NCBI RefSeq assembly: GCF_002252585.1
Contig: NZ_NQLD01000013.1
Strand: one strand, 5' to 3'
Source of the DNA: Methanocatella intestini
GTDB lineage: Archaea > Methanobacteriota > Methanobacteria > Methanobacteriales > Methanobacteriaceae
Length of the DNA: 59,591 nucleotides
The notes under the pieces are model-generated. The model was not told the origin of the DNA, made no database searches, and was given only the letters and a program-made list of their open reading frames with translations. Positions 34,650 through 43,781 of the stretch are shown one piece after another (within the stretch, counting starts at the first letter, position 1; the number at the start of each line of letters is the position of its first letter). The translations under genes and the position numbers were made by a program.

Positions 34650-36474
34650 ATTGGAAATTAATCCTTGTTGAGATATCTTTTGGTAAAGGTAGACCTCTGT
34701 AAGGCATTCCTTTAGTTTTATCAAGGACCTCATTAATTAACTCATCAACAGTCATGTCAACTTTTTCACCGGTTTCACGAACTGTTACAGAAAATACACC
34801 AGATTCTTTTTCATTGTCTCCAACAACAAATATGTAAGGAATCCATTCAGTAGCTGCATTCCTTATTTTTTTACCGACACTTTCATCTCTGTCATCTACA
34901 TCAACACGAATATTTTCAGCATTGATTTTATCATATAATTCATTAGCAAAGTCTTTGTGATCTTCACCAACAGTTATGATTCTTACTTCAATCGGACTTA
35001 ACCAGGTAGGTAACATTGGAGCTTTTTCATCTATTTCAATAGCTGTTTTTTCAAGTAAACTGCAGATAACCCTTTCTATACTTCCAGTTGGACTGCAGTG
35101 AAGAATAGTTGGATAATGTTCTTTTCCGTCTTCTCCAAGATAGGTAATGTCAAATCTTTTACCACTTTCAACATCTATCTGAACTGTCGGATTTTCAATT
35201 GGCCTTCCCAGGTAGTCAATAGCTGCAAAGTCAATTTTACAGGACCAGTAATGTTTTCTTTCAGGTAAAATTTCAAGTAAAACAGGTTTACCTATTTTTT
35301 TACCAATACTGTACATCCAATCTTTATTTTCATCATAGAAGTCTTTAGTAGCTCTGAAAATTATTTCATAATTAACATCTAAATCCAAACCAGTCTGAAT
35401 ACACATATCTGTTTGTTTTGAGAATTCTTCTAAGGTACTGCCCATATCAGCACAGAAACTATGGAAATCCGGCATGGTAAATGCCCTTAATCTTTTAAGA
35501 CCTACAACTTCTCCTTTTTTCTCAAAACGGAAACTGTAAGTAGATAATTCATAGAGTTTTGCTGGTAAATTTTTCCATGTAATAAATGGGTCAGCCATTA
35601 CTCTAAATGCACCAAAACAGCATGCAAATCTAAGCATTAAGTTTTTCTTAGTGTCTGTTCTGTATTGTCTTTCTCCAAATTTAGCTGCATGAACATTAAT
35701 AGCTTCATTATCCAAATCATAGAAAATTGGAGTTTCAATAGGCATTGCCCCTTGGTCTACAACTAAATTATAAACATAATCAGCAAGTAAATCACGAACT
35801 AAACGTCCTTTTGGGAACCATTTAAGGTTTCCTACATCAGATGCACTTTCATAGTCACATAACTCTTTTTCTCTCATTAATTTAACATGAGGAGGTTCAC
35901 CTGCATCAGATGCTCCAGTACCAAGTTCATAGCTAACAAGTTTTTCTAACTGATCATTTTCAAATTTAAAATCATCAATATCAATGAGTTTATCTCCGTC
36001 AAGAATAGACCAGGAAGAAGGTTTTTTCTCTACTTCCTCTTCGTCTTCCTCTTCAGCAGTAATAGTTCTTGAAAGTTCACTTAACGGATGTCCTTTACAG
36101 GAGATTTCAAATGCTTTATACCATCCGAAGGGTACTCTTTTAACATTTAATCCTTCGCCAATCAAAGCTTCTTCAGCATCTTTCAATACTTGAACAGCTA
36201 CTTTTGGAGAGCTTAAAGAAGAAGATAAATGAGCATATGGATATAAAACTATATTTTCTGCTTTAACTTGATCATTAGTTTTAATAACTTCTTTAACTAA
36301 GTTTTTAACAATTCCTTGTGGGTTATTTTCGTCGTCTTTTTCAACAGCTGTAAATACAACTAAAGATTCATCAAATGCTCCTTGTTTTTTAGCATCTTCG
36401 ATTTCTTCAGCTACAGGTGTTTTATTTTTTACATTGTAATTTAAATAATCAGAATGAATAAGTAGTATTCTCAT
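34648..36474 (-). CDS. thrS: threonyl-tRNA synthetase, archaeal type
   Basis: The 608-residue enzyme has the archaeal N-terminal editing domain (MRILLIHSDYLNYNVKNKTP, related to D-aminoacyl-tRNA deacylase). The class II catalytic core includes zinc-ligand and motif regions around MLRFACCFGAFRVM, YRTDTKKNL and PTVQIDVESGKRFDI. The anticodon-binding domain reads VRIITVGEDHKDFANELYDKI. It charges tRNA-Thr. It is a single-gene unit, divergent from the cobyrinate-type gene. Confidence 0.96.
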   Translation of the reverse strand: MRILLIHSDYLNYNVKNKTPVAEEIEDAKKQGAFDESLVVFTAVEKDDENNPQGIVKNLVKEVIKTNDQVKAENIVLYPYAHLSSSLSSPKVAVQVLKDAEEALIGEGLNVKRVPFGWYKAFEISCKGHPLSELSRTITAEEEDEEEVEKKPSSWSILDGDKLIDIDDFKFENDQLEKLVSYELGTGASDAGEPPHVKLMREKELCDYESASDVGNLKWFPKGRLVRDLLADYVYNLVVDQGAMPIETPIFYDLDNEAINVHAAKFGERQYRTDTKKNLMLRFACCFGAFRVMADPFITWKNLPAKLYELSTYSFRFEKKGEVVGLKRLRAFTMPDFHSFCADMGSTLEEFSKQTDMCIQTGLDLDVNYEIIFRATKDFYDENKDWMYSIGKKIGKPVLLEILPERKHYWSCKIDFAAIDYLGRPIENPTVQIDVESGKRFDITYLGEDGKEHYPTILHCSPTGSIERVICSLLEKTAIEIDEKAPMLPTWLSPIEVRIITVGEDHKDFANELYDKINAENIRVDVDDRDESVGKKIRNAATEWIPYIFVVGDNEKESGVFSVTVRETGEKVDMTVDELINEVLDKTKGMPYRGLPLPKDISTRINFQ

Positions 36475-36575
36475 TTAACCACCATAAATATATTAATTTA
36501 AATTATATTGATTATATTATTTAAAACATGTTATGCGATAAATAATTATACAACAACAATCCATAAAATAATATT

Positions 36576-37931
36576 ATGAGAATTATATTAGCAGGAACCG
36601 GTAGTGCAGTTGGAAAAACAACAATAGCTACTGGAATTATGAAAGCATTAAGCGAAGAATACAATGTTCAGCCCTTTAAAGTAGGGCCAGACTACATTGA
36701 TCCGACTTACCACACATTAGCTACTGAAAATACCTCAAGAAATCTTGATTCATTTTTTATGAAAGAAGGCCAGGTAAGAGATGCTTTCTTAAAAGCTATG
36801 GAAAAAAAAGATATTGCAATTATTGAAGGAGTCCGTGGACTTTATGAAGGTATTGATTCCATAAATGATATTGGAAGTACTGCATCAATAGCTAAATCTT
36901 TAAATGCTCCTGTTATTTTAATTATTAATTCCAGAAGTTTAGTGAAAAGTGCTGCTGCTTTAGTTTTAGGATTTAAAGCTTTAGACCCAGAAATTAATAT
37001 TGCTGGAGTTATATTAAATAAAGTAAAAAACAACGCCCATTACTTAAAAACTAAAAAATCCATTGAAGAAATTACAGGCGTTGAAGTAATTGGAGGAATT
37101 ATCCGTGATGATTCAATATCCATTGAACAGAGACATTTAGGATTAGTTCCTGCAGTTGAAAGAGATAATTCCCTGTCTTTTATTGAACTCTGGTCAGATA
37201 TAATAAAAAAATCTATTGATTTAGACAGATTAGTTGAAATAGCTAAAGAAGCTCCTAAATTAACTTCACCAAGAGAAGATATTTGGAATAAACTAAATAA
37301 ACAGAAAGTTAGAATCGGAGTAGCTTACGACGAAGTATTCAATTTTTATTATAAAGAAAATATTGAATCTTTAGAAGCTAATAGCTGCAAAATAGAATAT
37401 TTTTCACCTCTAAAAGATGAATCATTACCTGATGTAGACGGATTATACATTGGAGGAGGATATCCTGAATTATTTTCTAAAGAGCTTTGCGAAAATACAA
37501 ATCTGCTGAAACAGATAAAACAGTTCCATATGGAAAACAGACCTATTTTTGCTGAATGTGGCGGTTTGATGTATCTTATGAATTCTATTCATGGAGACAA
37601 ACAGGTTGGAATTTATCCATATAATGCCATTTTAACTGATAAAGTTCAGGCTTTAAAATATACAGTAGCAGAAGTAAAGGAAGATAATATAATCTCCAAA
37701 AAAGGTGAAAAATTTAACGGACATGAATTCCATTACTCAAAAGTTTTAGTAGACTCTTCCAATATAAAACACAATTTAGCTTTTAATATTTTAAGAGGAA
37801 AAGGTTCATATAACAATCAGGACGGATTTATAGAAAAAAACACACTTGTAAGCTATGTTCATACACATGTAGCAGCTATGCCTAATTTTGGAGGGAATCT
37901 GGCAATTTCTGCAAGAGAAGTTGGAGGGTAA
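36576..37931 (+). CDS. cfbB: Ni-sirohydrochlorin / cobyrinate a,c-diamide synthase
   Basis: A 451-residue CobB/CbiA-family amidotransferase. The N-terminal ATPase domain starts ILAGTGSAVGKTTIATGIMKAL (P-loop) with FKVGPDYIDPTYH. The C-terminal triad-type glutaminase has AECGGLMYL with the catalytic Cys, and the histidine in VSYVHTHVAAMP. In methanogens this enzyme amidates Ni-sirohydrochlorin in F430 synthesis (CfbB) and may also serve cobamide synthesis; sequence alone does not separate the two. The next gene begins five bases after its stop. Confidence 0.88.
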   Translation: MRIILAGTGSAVGKTTIATGIMKALSEEYNVQPFKVGPDYIDPTYHTLATENTSRNLDSFFMKEGQVRDAFLKAMEKKDIAIIEGVRGLYEGIDSINDIGSTASIAKSLNAPVILIINSRSLVKSAAALVLGFKALDPEINIAGVILNKVKNNAHYLKTKKSIEEITGVEVIGGIIRDDSISIEQRHLGLVPAVERDNSLSFIELWSDIIKKSIDLDRLVEIAKEAPKLTSPREDIWNKLNKQKVRIGVAYDEVFNFYYKENIESLEANSCKIEYFSPLKDESLPDVDGLYIGGGYPELFSKELCENTNLLKQIKQFHMENRPIFAECGGLMYLMNSIHGDKQVGIYPYNAILTDKVQALKYTVAEVKEDNIISKKGEKFNGHEFHYSKVLVDSSNIKHNLAFNILRGKGSYNNQDGFIEKNTLVSYVHTHVAAMPNFGGNLAISAREVGG

Positions 37932-37935
37932 TTTT

Positions 37936-39027
37936 ATGAACTTTAAAAACTTTGACTTTTTTTCACCATATATTGTAGCAATTGCAATAATAGTGTTTTT
38001 ATCTATGGGATATATTGGATCATTTAATTACAGATTCGAATATCCATTAAGTTTAGAAACAATCGGAACAGTTCTACTTGCAACACTGGTATTTTTAATT
38101 GGAGCGGGAATTGTAAAATTCAAAGTTACAATAGATGAAACAGCATCATCCCCAATATATGCGAAAATAAATGATTTTTTTAACAGAAAAATATTAATTG
38201 CACTTGTTTTAATAACTATTATACTTCAATCAATAAATATGATTCTTATTGGAGGAATCCCACTTTTTAACAGCGTACTGAAATCCAATGCAACTACAAA
38301 CATCTGGAGAATAGCTTATCCATTATTTTTAATTATGATAAATATACTAATAGCAAAATATTATAAAAAGAGATATCTGATTTTGGTTTTAATTGGAGCT
38401 TTAATTTTTGGATTAAATGGATATAGGACATCAGTACTTGGAATTTTAGCTAGTGTATTTATTACAATGTATTATATCAATAAAATAAATAGAAAAATAG
38501 GAATTTTATTTGTAGGATTGATTGTAATTGGTTTGCTGGCTATTGGTTATATTGCATCACAGTCTATTTCTGGCCAGCACTGGATGTTAAATCCTCTTGA
38601 ATTAATATTTTACAGAGCAGGATTTACCCTGGAAGTATTTCAAAGAATTTTAAACCTAGGGGGCACTACCCATGGTCATATTTTATCAATGATCTTTTCA
38701 AGCGGCAGTCCAAGAACTTTTATCGGGCAGTATGTTCTTACAGATAATGTCTGCATAACTTCAACTATGTTTGGACCTGCATATCTTGATTTCGGATTGA
38801 TTGGTGTTTTAATACAGATGTTCTTCATGGGAGTATTCTTAAAAGTCATCAATATAGTTGGAAAATATAAAAAAGAAATTGGAATTGGAATTTATTCCAT
38901 AATTTTAGCACATACCCTAATATGGATTGAAACAGGCCCTACAGATATTATGATATGGTTCTTGTATTTATTAGGATTTATTTTAATTATTTTAAATTAT
39001 AAAAATATTAAATTAAATAAAAATTAA
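37936..39027 (+). CDS. Wzy-like oligosaccharide repeat-unit polymerase
   Basis: An integral membrane protein of 363 residues with about ten to eleven hydrophobic helices. A large external loop (SISGQHWMLNPLELIFYRAGFTLEVFQRILNLGG..) resembles the periplasmic loop of O-antigen polymerases. I start at the ATG at 37936, eight bases after GGAGG; the longer frame begins inside cfbB. It probably polymerises a lipid-linked glycan at the outer face of the membrane. It is coupled to cfbB although their functions look unrelated. Confidence 0.78.
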   Translation: MNFKNFDFFSPYIVAIAIIVFLSMGYIGSFNYRFEYPLSLETIGTVLLATLVFLIGAGIVKFKVTIDETASSPIYAKINDFFNRKILIALVLITIILQSINMILIGGIPLFNSVLKSNATTNIWRIAYPLFLIMINILIAKYYKKRYLILVLIGALIFGLNGYRTSVLGILASVFITMYYINKINRKIGILFVGLIVIGLLAIGYIASQSISGQHWMLNPLELIFYRAGFTLEVFQRILNLGGTTHGHILSMIFSSGSPRTFIGQYVLTDNVCITSTMFGPAYLDFGLIGVLIQMFFMGVFLKVINIVGKYKKEIGIGIYSIILAHTLIWIETGPTDIMIWFLYLLGFILIILNYKNIKLNKN

Positions 39028-39921
39028 TATAATCAATATAATTAATGAAATAAAGAATATGACAGTTCCTCTAATGATGAAATATCTGTTTCTTTCTGAA
39101 AAGAAATAAGTCAATCCATAGGACATGACTAATGCAACAAGCATTTCGACTAAGCCACCTATTCCACCACCAGCTTTTAAAACACTGCCTAATAGATAGG
39201 ATAATGCATAAGAAACAATTACAACTAAAAGTATAACTGCAATAGGATTAGCTAAGATTTTAGATACTGTTTCACCAATATTAAAATTCATTCTTGGTTT
39301 AGAATCATAATAATAAGAGTTTACAGGAGCTAAACTTGCTCTTTGTTGAGACTCATTATACCCACCAAATTTAGATAATAATCTATGAGAATGATGGGAA
39401 TTATCATGAGGATACAAAGAATTTGAATTATTATAAATAAATTCTTTTTCGTCCTGTTTTCTCATCAAATAATCCATGTCATCTGAATCATACGAATAAT
39501 CGTAATAATCTTCGTTAACTGCTTCCTCTTCTTTTTCAACATCCAAAGTTGATTGAGTTTCGGTTTTATCTTGATATTTTTTAGCTAATTCAACTAAATC
39601 GTCCCTATCAACAAGTTTAATATTTTTTCTAAGAGCATAATTAGTAGCTTGATTGGTGAAACTAGATGATGCAATAATAGCTACTTTAGAAGCTTTTAAA
39701 CTTTCAGCTACGCTTTCCATCTCTCTTAATACATCAACACCGACTTCGAAATTTTTATCATAGTTTTTACATGCTACAACTACACCAAAATCCCCGATTG
39801 TTGTAGGTAAAATTGCATAAATATCTATAACCCTTTGTGAAGTTTTAAAATTCTTATAAACTTTAAAACCTGAATCCTCCATCACTTTAGCTATAAAATT
39901 AATCAATTGTGGTTTTTCCAA
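39013..39921 (-). CDS. Mrr-like nuclease-fold domain tethered to the membrane
   Basis: Residues 1-115 are an Mrr/PD-(D/E)XK-like domain: GFKVYKNFKTSQRVIDIYAIL, GVVVACKNYD (core lysine), then VAIIASSSFTNQATNYALRKNIKLVDRDDLVEL. The middle is an acidic, Tyr/Asp/His-rich linker (NEDYYDYSYDSDD; PHDNSHHSHR). The last 80 residues hold three to four hydrophobic helices. The canonical D..ExK triad is imperfect (VACK rather than VECK), so DNA cleavage is uncertain. It overlaps the convergent Wzy-like gene by 15 bases. Confidence 0.72.
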   Translation of the reverse strand: MEKPQLINFIAKVMEDSGFKVYKNFKTSQRVIDIYAILPTTIGDFGVVVACKNYDKNFEVGVDVLREMESVAESLKASKVAIIASSSFTNQATNYALRKNIKLVDRDDLVELAKKYQDKTETQSTLDVEKEEEAVNEDYYDYSYDSDDMDYLMRKQDEKEFIYNNSNSLYPHDNSHHSHRLLSKFGGYNESQQRASLAPVNSYYYDSKPRMNFNIGETVSKILANPIAVILLVVIVSYALSYLLGSVLKAGGGIGGLVEMLVALVMSYGLTYFFSERNRYFIIRGTVIFFISLIILIILIFI

Positions 39922-40043
39922 TTTTCCACCCGTAAGTGTTTATTTCAAAAAAAATTTACTAATATATTTTATACATTAAATTGTTATTAAAGTTTATCAT
40001 ATCAGCATAAATTATTTTAAGTACCAAAATATTATTAAAATAT

Positions 40044-40820
40044 ATGAAAGCATTAATAAGTAACGATGATGGAGTAAATGCCACAGGAATATTAGCTGCT
40101 AAAAATGCAATTGAAGATTTATGTGATGTTTATGTAGTAGCTCCTGAAACCCAACAAAGTGGAATTGGACATGCAATAACTCTTTATGATCCTTTAAGAA
40201 TAAATCCAACAACTTTAAGAGATAAAAGCCAAGCTTATGGAGTAACTGGAACACCAACTGATGCAGTTACCTTTGGATTATTTGAAATTATGGGAGAAAA
40301 ACCGGATATAATGATTTCTGGAATAAATACCGGTTTCAATATTGGAAAAGCTGAATTAACAACTTCCGGAACAATAGGTGCAGCACTTGAAGCTGCAAGT
40401 TTTGGAATACCCTCAATAGCTATTTCTCAAGAAGTTACAAGAGATTATATTAAATTTGAAAATGGAACCGTAGATATTGATTTTAGTTTTGCAGGTAAAA
40501 TGCTTAAAAAACTTGTAAAAATAGTATTGAAAAAAGGATTGCCTGAAGGTATTGACTTATTAAATGTAAATATACCTGAAAATCCGGTAGATGAAGAATT
40601 TGAAGTTGCAAAACTTGGAAATAGAATGTACACCCCAATAATTCAAAGAAGATTGGACCCACGTGGAAAACCTTATTATTGGATTGGTGGAGACCCTTAC
40701 AATTCAGATTGTGAAGGTACAGATGGTCACTGCCTTAAAAAACTAAATAAAGCAACCATAACCCCACTTACAATTGATTTAACTGGAGATATGGATTTAA
40801 TAAAAGAATGGTTAAAATAG
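40044..40820 (+). CDS. surE: 5'/3'-nucleotidase SurE
   Basis: A 258-residue metal-dependent phosphatase of the SurE family acting on nucleoside monophosphates. The N-terminal metal site SNDDGVNATG, the VAPETQQSGIGHAIT segment and SGINTGFNIGKAELTTSGTIGAA are all present. Length is normal. No clear operon partner; a 47-residue convergent ORF follows. Confidence 0.95.
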   Translation: MKALISNDDGVNATGILAAKNAIEDLCDVYVVAPETQQSGIGHAITLYDPLRINPTTLRDKSQAYGVTGTPTDAVTFGLFEIMGEKPDIMISGINTGFNIGKAELTTSGTIGAALEAASFGIPSIAISQEVTRDYIKFENGTVDIDFSFAGKMLKKLVKIVLKKGLPEGIDLLNVNIPENPVDEEFEVAKLGNRMYTPIIQRRLDPRGKPYYWIGGDPYNSDCEGTDGHCLKKLNKATITPLTIDLTGDMDLIKEWLK

Positions 40821-40821
40821 C

Positions 40822-40965
40822 TTAAAGTTTTAAATCTTTAAGTATTTTATCTCTTTCTTCACGAAGTTCATTTAAAATTTTCTCGTCATTACAGCCTTCT
40901 TTTTGCAATCTGGCTAAGGTTTGTGTAATTGCTTCTAAATTTTGTTCTAATAAATTAATTGCCAT
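40822..40965 (-). CDS. 47-residue helical protein, unknown
   Basis: This short frame starts MAINLLEQNLEAITQTLARL and ends LKDLKL. It is predicted to be one charged amphipathic helix or coiled coil (REERDKILK) with a single cysteine. It fills the space between surE and the Sm gene, convergent to surE with one base between stops. There is no clear Shine-Dalgarno, but TATA-like sequence lies upstream on its strand. Codon bias looks like neighbouring genes. I rate it as probable, not certain. Confidence 0.55.
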   Translation of the reverse strand: MAINLLEQNLEAITQTLARLQKEGCNDEKILNELREERDKILKDLKL

Positions 40966-41075
40966 AATTTATTTTATGTAACAATTAAGTATATGAACTT
41001 TTTTAACAAGGCACTGCATAACTTATATAAAGCTAAAAAATTAATATTATACTATAAAAATCAAGGGTTGATTTA

Positions 41076-41273
41076 ATGAACAACAATGAAGAAATTAATA
41101 AATTATTTTTACAGTTTAAAGGTAAAAATGTTAGTGTAGATCTTAGAGACGATAATCACAGTGAAGGAAAAGTAATAGCTGTTGATAATTACTTAAATCT
41201 AGTCCTTGAAACTGAAAACGGATTAGAAACTATAAAAGGTGGAAATGTAGTTTTAGTTAGTTTAAAAGACTAG
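41076..41273 (+). CDS. archaeal Sm-like (LSm) protein
   Basis: A 65-residue Sm-fold protein. Sm1 is FKGKNVSVDLRDDNHSEGKVIAVDNYLNLVL with the key D..N.NL residues, and Sm2 is ETIKGGNVVLVSL. It should form a ring that binds U-rich RNA. It lacks the longer variable loop of some archaeal Sm proteins. The stop abuts the stop of the convergent marker 12 gene. Confidence 0.9.
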   Translation: MNNNEEINKLFLQFKGKNVSVDLRDDNHSEGKVIAVDNYLNLVLETENGLETIKGGNVVLVSLKD

Positions 41274-42278
41274 CTAATAATCTACTAAAATCCCCAAAAT
41301 CTCTTTTTTACCATTATAAACATCCATAGCTATTTGTGCTGCACCAATAGCTCCGGATTCTTTAGAAATAACTTTTAAAGAATACTTATTTTTAAAATAC
41401 TTGTTAATCTCATTTTCAAAATTAAAAGGTTTGGTTGCACTGCCTACAGAACCTGTTAAAACAATACCTTCAATTTCATTTTCACAAACAACATCCAATC
41501 CTGCAATTTCCATAGCTACAGTCATTATTAAAGTATCAATAGCTAATTTAGCTTTTTCATCTCCAGATTCATAATTATTTAATAACTGATCTTTTATATT
41601 AGCTACTTTACCGTCAATATCAGCTATTTTTATAGCTCCCGCATGTGAAAAACGATTATTTGCTGAAAAATCTTCCTCATCAATTTGTCTTATCATTTCC
41701 AAATCAATTGGCCCATGGACAATACCCATAGCACCTAAACAGGCATCCATAGCCCCTTTAATTTTACCGTTTTCAATTAAAATATCTACACTATTGGAAC
41801 TGATATCTGCTACAATCATATTTTTCCAACCAGTTTCTAAAAAAGCATTATAGCATATGCTAACTTTCTCTGGACTGGCCTGATGAGAGTAAGCTGCTCT
41901 AAATAATTTATCCAATGAATCAGAATCTTTATGAAGGCCAGGTATCATGACCGCAGGAATATTTGAGTCTTCTATTTCACTAAAAACAGAGGTTCCTCCG
42001 CCAGTGACCTTTCCAGCCCCGTTAATAGATAAAATTCCCCTATTTTTTACCTGATCAATGTTTTGAATCTTATTTATTCCATCCCCCATTGCATAAGTAA
42101 CTGCCATTAAATCAATAGACTCCAAATCAACTCTTTTAGATAATTCCTCAATAGCTGATACTTTGCCCTGTTTACTTTCTTCCCTTCCAATTTTAAAAAC
42201 ATCTACAACTTCACCATCATCAGACATAATACAAAAAGAGATTCCAGTAGTTCCATGATCCATTCCTATAAAAACCAT
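41274..42278 (-). CDS. methanogenesis marker protein 12
   Basis: A 334-residue ASKHA-fold ATPase-like protein (starts MVFIGMDHGTTGISFCIM, the actin/Hsp70 phosphate-1 loop) belonging to the marker 12 family restricted to methanogens. GINKIQNIDQVKNRGILSINGAGKVTGGGTSVFSEIE and IVLTGSVGSATKPF are characteristic. Its role is not established. I start at the ATG at 42278; a longer frame adds five residues (MDAII). It lies downstream of ilvC in the same direction with a 63-base gap. Confidence 0.9.
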   Translation of the reverse strand: MVFIGMDHGTTGISFCIMSDDGEVVDVFKIGREESKQGKVSAIEELSKRVDLESIDLMAVTYAMGDGINKIQNIDQVKNRGILSINGAGKVTGGGTSVFSEIEDSNIPAVMIPGLHKDSDSLDKLFRAAYSHQASPEKVSICYNAFLETGWKNMIVADISSNSVDILIENGKIKGAMDACLGAMGIVHGPIDLEMIRQIDEEDFSANNRFSHAGAIKIADIDGKVANIKDQLLNNYESGDEKAKLAIDTLIMTVAMEIAGLDVVCENEIEGIVLTGSVGSATKPFNFENEINKYFKNKYSLKVISKESGAIGAAQIAMDVYNGKKEILGILVDY

Positions 42279-42341
42279 AATAATTGCATCCAAAAAATAA
42301 TTATAAAAAAAAGAGAAAAAAGAGAATAATGATTAAATTAT

Positions 42342-43334
42342 TTAATCATCTTTTTGTAATCCGCAAGCTTTTCTGAGTCTTTCTCCAACAACTTCAATAG
42401 TTTCTTGGTCTTCAGCAGCTCTCATTTCTTTTAAGTTTGCTGCATCAGTTGCATTTTCATCAGCAAATTGTTTTTTGAAAGTACCGTCTTGAATTTCAGA
42501 TAAAACTTTTTTCATACCTTTTTTAGTTTCTTCAGTTATGACATAGTCCCTTCTGGTTAATCCACCATATTCTGCAGTATTACTTACATCTTTCCACATT
42601 CCGCCGAAACCATGTTCATAAATATCGTCAACAATAAGTTTTACTTCGTGACAGGTTTCAAAGTAAGCAATTTCAGGTTGGTAACCAGCTTCTACTAAAG
42701 TTTGGAAACCAGCGTTAATTAATGCAGTAAGTCCACCACATAAAACAGCTTGTTCACCAAATAAATCAGTTTCAGTTTCTTCTTTAAAAGTAGTTTCAAT
42801 TACACCAGCTTTAGTGAAACCACAAGCTTTTGCCATACCTAATGCAAGTTGTAATGCATCTCCAGTAGCATCTTGTTCAATAGCTACTAATCCAGGAATT
42901 CCAAAACCGTCTAAGTAAGTAGTTCTTACTCTAGAACCTGGTCCTTTAGGAGCAAACATTACAATGTTAACATCTTCATCAGGTTTGATTAAACCAAAGT
43001 GAATGTTGTATCCGTGAGAGAAGGAAATGGTATTTCCAGCTTCAACATAAGGTGCAATTTGTTCATTGTAGATTTTTTCTTGAATTTCATCAGGAAGTAA
43101 AATGTGGATGATATCTGCTTCTTTAGCTGCATCAGAGAAGGATTTTACAGTCATACCATCTTCTTTAGCTAAATTCCAGGAATTACCATTTTCCCTAAGT
43201 CCAACAATAACATTGACACCACTGTCAGCCATGTTTCTAGATTGTGCTCTACCTTGGCTTCCATAACCCATTACAGCTACGGTTTTACCTTCAAGAGCAT
43301 CAGTATTTACATCTGATTCGTAATACATTTTCAT
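42342..43334 (-). CDS. ilvC: ketol-acid reductoisomerase
   Basis: A class I KARI of 330 residues, the second common step of Ile/Val synthesis. The Rossmann motif GYGSQGRAQSRN, FAPKGPGSRVR, and the metal-binding helices GEQAVLCGG and AYFETCHEVKLIVDDIYEHG are present. I choose the ATG at 43334, which follows AGGAGA and gives MKMYYESDV; the longer frame to 43385 runs into the promoter palindrome. The other ilv genes lie 0.8 kb upstream on the same strand. Confidence 0.97.
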   Translation of the reverse strand: MKMYYESDVNTDALEGKTVAVMGYGSQGRAQSRNMADSGVNVIVGLRENGNSWNLAKEDGMTVKSFSDAAKEADIIHILLPDEIQEKIYNEQIAPYVEAGNTISFSHGYNIHFGLIKPDEDVNIVMFAPKGPGSRVRTTYLDGFGIPGLVAIEQDATGDALQLALGMAKACGFTKAGVIETTFKEETETDLFGEQAVLCGGLTALINAGFQTLVEAGYQPEIAYFETCHEVKLIVDDIYEHGFGGMWKDVSNTAEYGGLTRRDYVITEETKKGMKKVLSEIQDGTFKKQFADENATDAANLKEMRAAEDQETIEVVGERLRKACGLQKDD

Positions 43335-43366
43335 TTTAACTTCTCCTATATAATTGATAAATGTGA

Positions 43367-43390
43367 GATATTTAAAGTACTTCAAATATC
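43367..43390 (-). promoter_or_regulatory. near-perfect 24-base palindrome, probable ilvC operator
   Basis: The 24 bases have halves GATATTTAAAGT and ACTTCAAATATC, which differ from perfect dyad symmetry at one position per half. On the minus strand an AATATATAC box A lies at about 43405-43397, so transcription of ilvC should start inside the palindrome. A dimeric repressor site is the simplest reading. Confidence 0.65.
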
Positions 43391-43562
43391 AAATAGTATA
43401 TATTATTTTTTCTACTTATAAAAGTAACTAATGTTAAGAAAAATTATTATTTTATAGAAAACTTATTGATTTAACATCAATATTTCCCAATCAGGTTAAT
43501 TTTAAAGTATAAGAACAATATTCCAATTAAAAGTAATTTTAACTGGTTAAAATACGTTTAAA

Positions 43563-43570
43563 TTTATATA
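43563..43570 (+). promoter_or_regulatory. box A for a plus-strand transcript
   Basis: TTTATATA preceded by A-rich sequence (ACGTTTAAA) is a good archaeal TATA/BRE. Initiation would fall near 43595, before the leader hairpins and the 25-residue ORF. Confidence 0.5.
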
Positions 43571-43617
43571 AGTTAAAATACAACTATATTTTAAAAATAT
43601 AGACTGAAAATTAATCG

Positions 43618-43675
43618 AATAAGAGGCATTACAACATTGACAAATGTCAATATTCTCTTATTACTAAGTAATAAG
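43618..43675 (+). promoter_or_regulatory. two mutually exclusive leader hairpins before the small ORF
   Basis: AATAAGAG (43618-43625) can pair with CTCTTATT (43655-43662), enclosing a nested hairpin ATTGACA/TGTCAAT (43636-43642 and 43645-43651). Alternatively CTTATTACT (43657-43665) pairs perfectly with AGTAATAAG (43667-43675), whose last three bases are the first bases of the AAGGAGGT ribosome site. The two folds share 43657-43662, so one exposes and the other partly hides the ribosome site. Confidence 0.55.
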
Positions 43676-43686
43676 GAGGTACTCTT

Positions 43687-43764
43687 ATGTTTTATCGAAA
43701 TTTATCTATAATTCATATAATTATATGTTTTTTCATAATTTTAATTCTTGAAAAAATATTATAA
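43687..43764 (+). CDS. 25-residue Ile-rich membrane peptide
   Basis: A short ORF six bases after a perfect AAGGAGGT (43673-43680), the strongest ribosome site I see in the window. The peptide starts MFYRNLS, has a hydrophobic core of nine Ile, four Leu and several Phe, and ends LEKIL, enough for one membrane-spanning helix. Its leader can fold over the ribosome site and structured RNA follows. This is the anatomy of type I toxins or small membrane regulators; function is inference. It lies antisense to the ilv operon direction, between carbonic anhydrase and ilvC. Confidence 0.5.
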   Translation: MFYRNLSIIHIIICFFIILILEKIL

Positions 43765-43781
43765 TCAATAATATAGATTAA

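Noticed and set aside
42279..42293. Five-residue extension (MDAII) of methanogenesis marker 12
   Set aside because: The conserved phosphate-loop start MVFIGMDHGTTG fits the internal ATG at 42278 better.
43687..43764. Classic amino-acid leader-peptide attenuator for ilvC, because the peptide is Ile/Leu-rich
   Set aside because: The ORF is on the plus strand while ilvC and ilvB-ilvN are on the minus strand, so ribosomes on it could not control their transcripts in cis.
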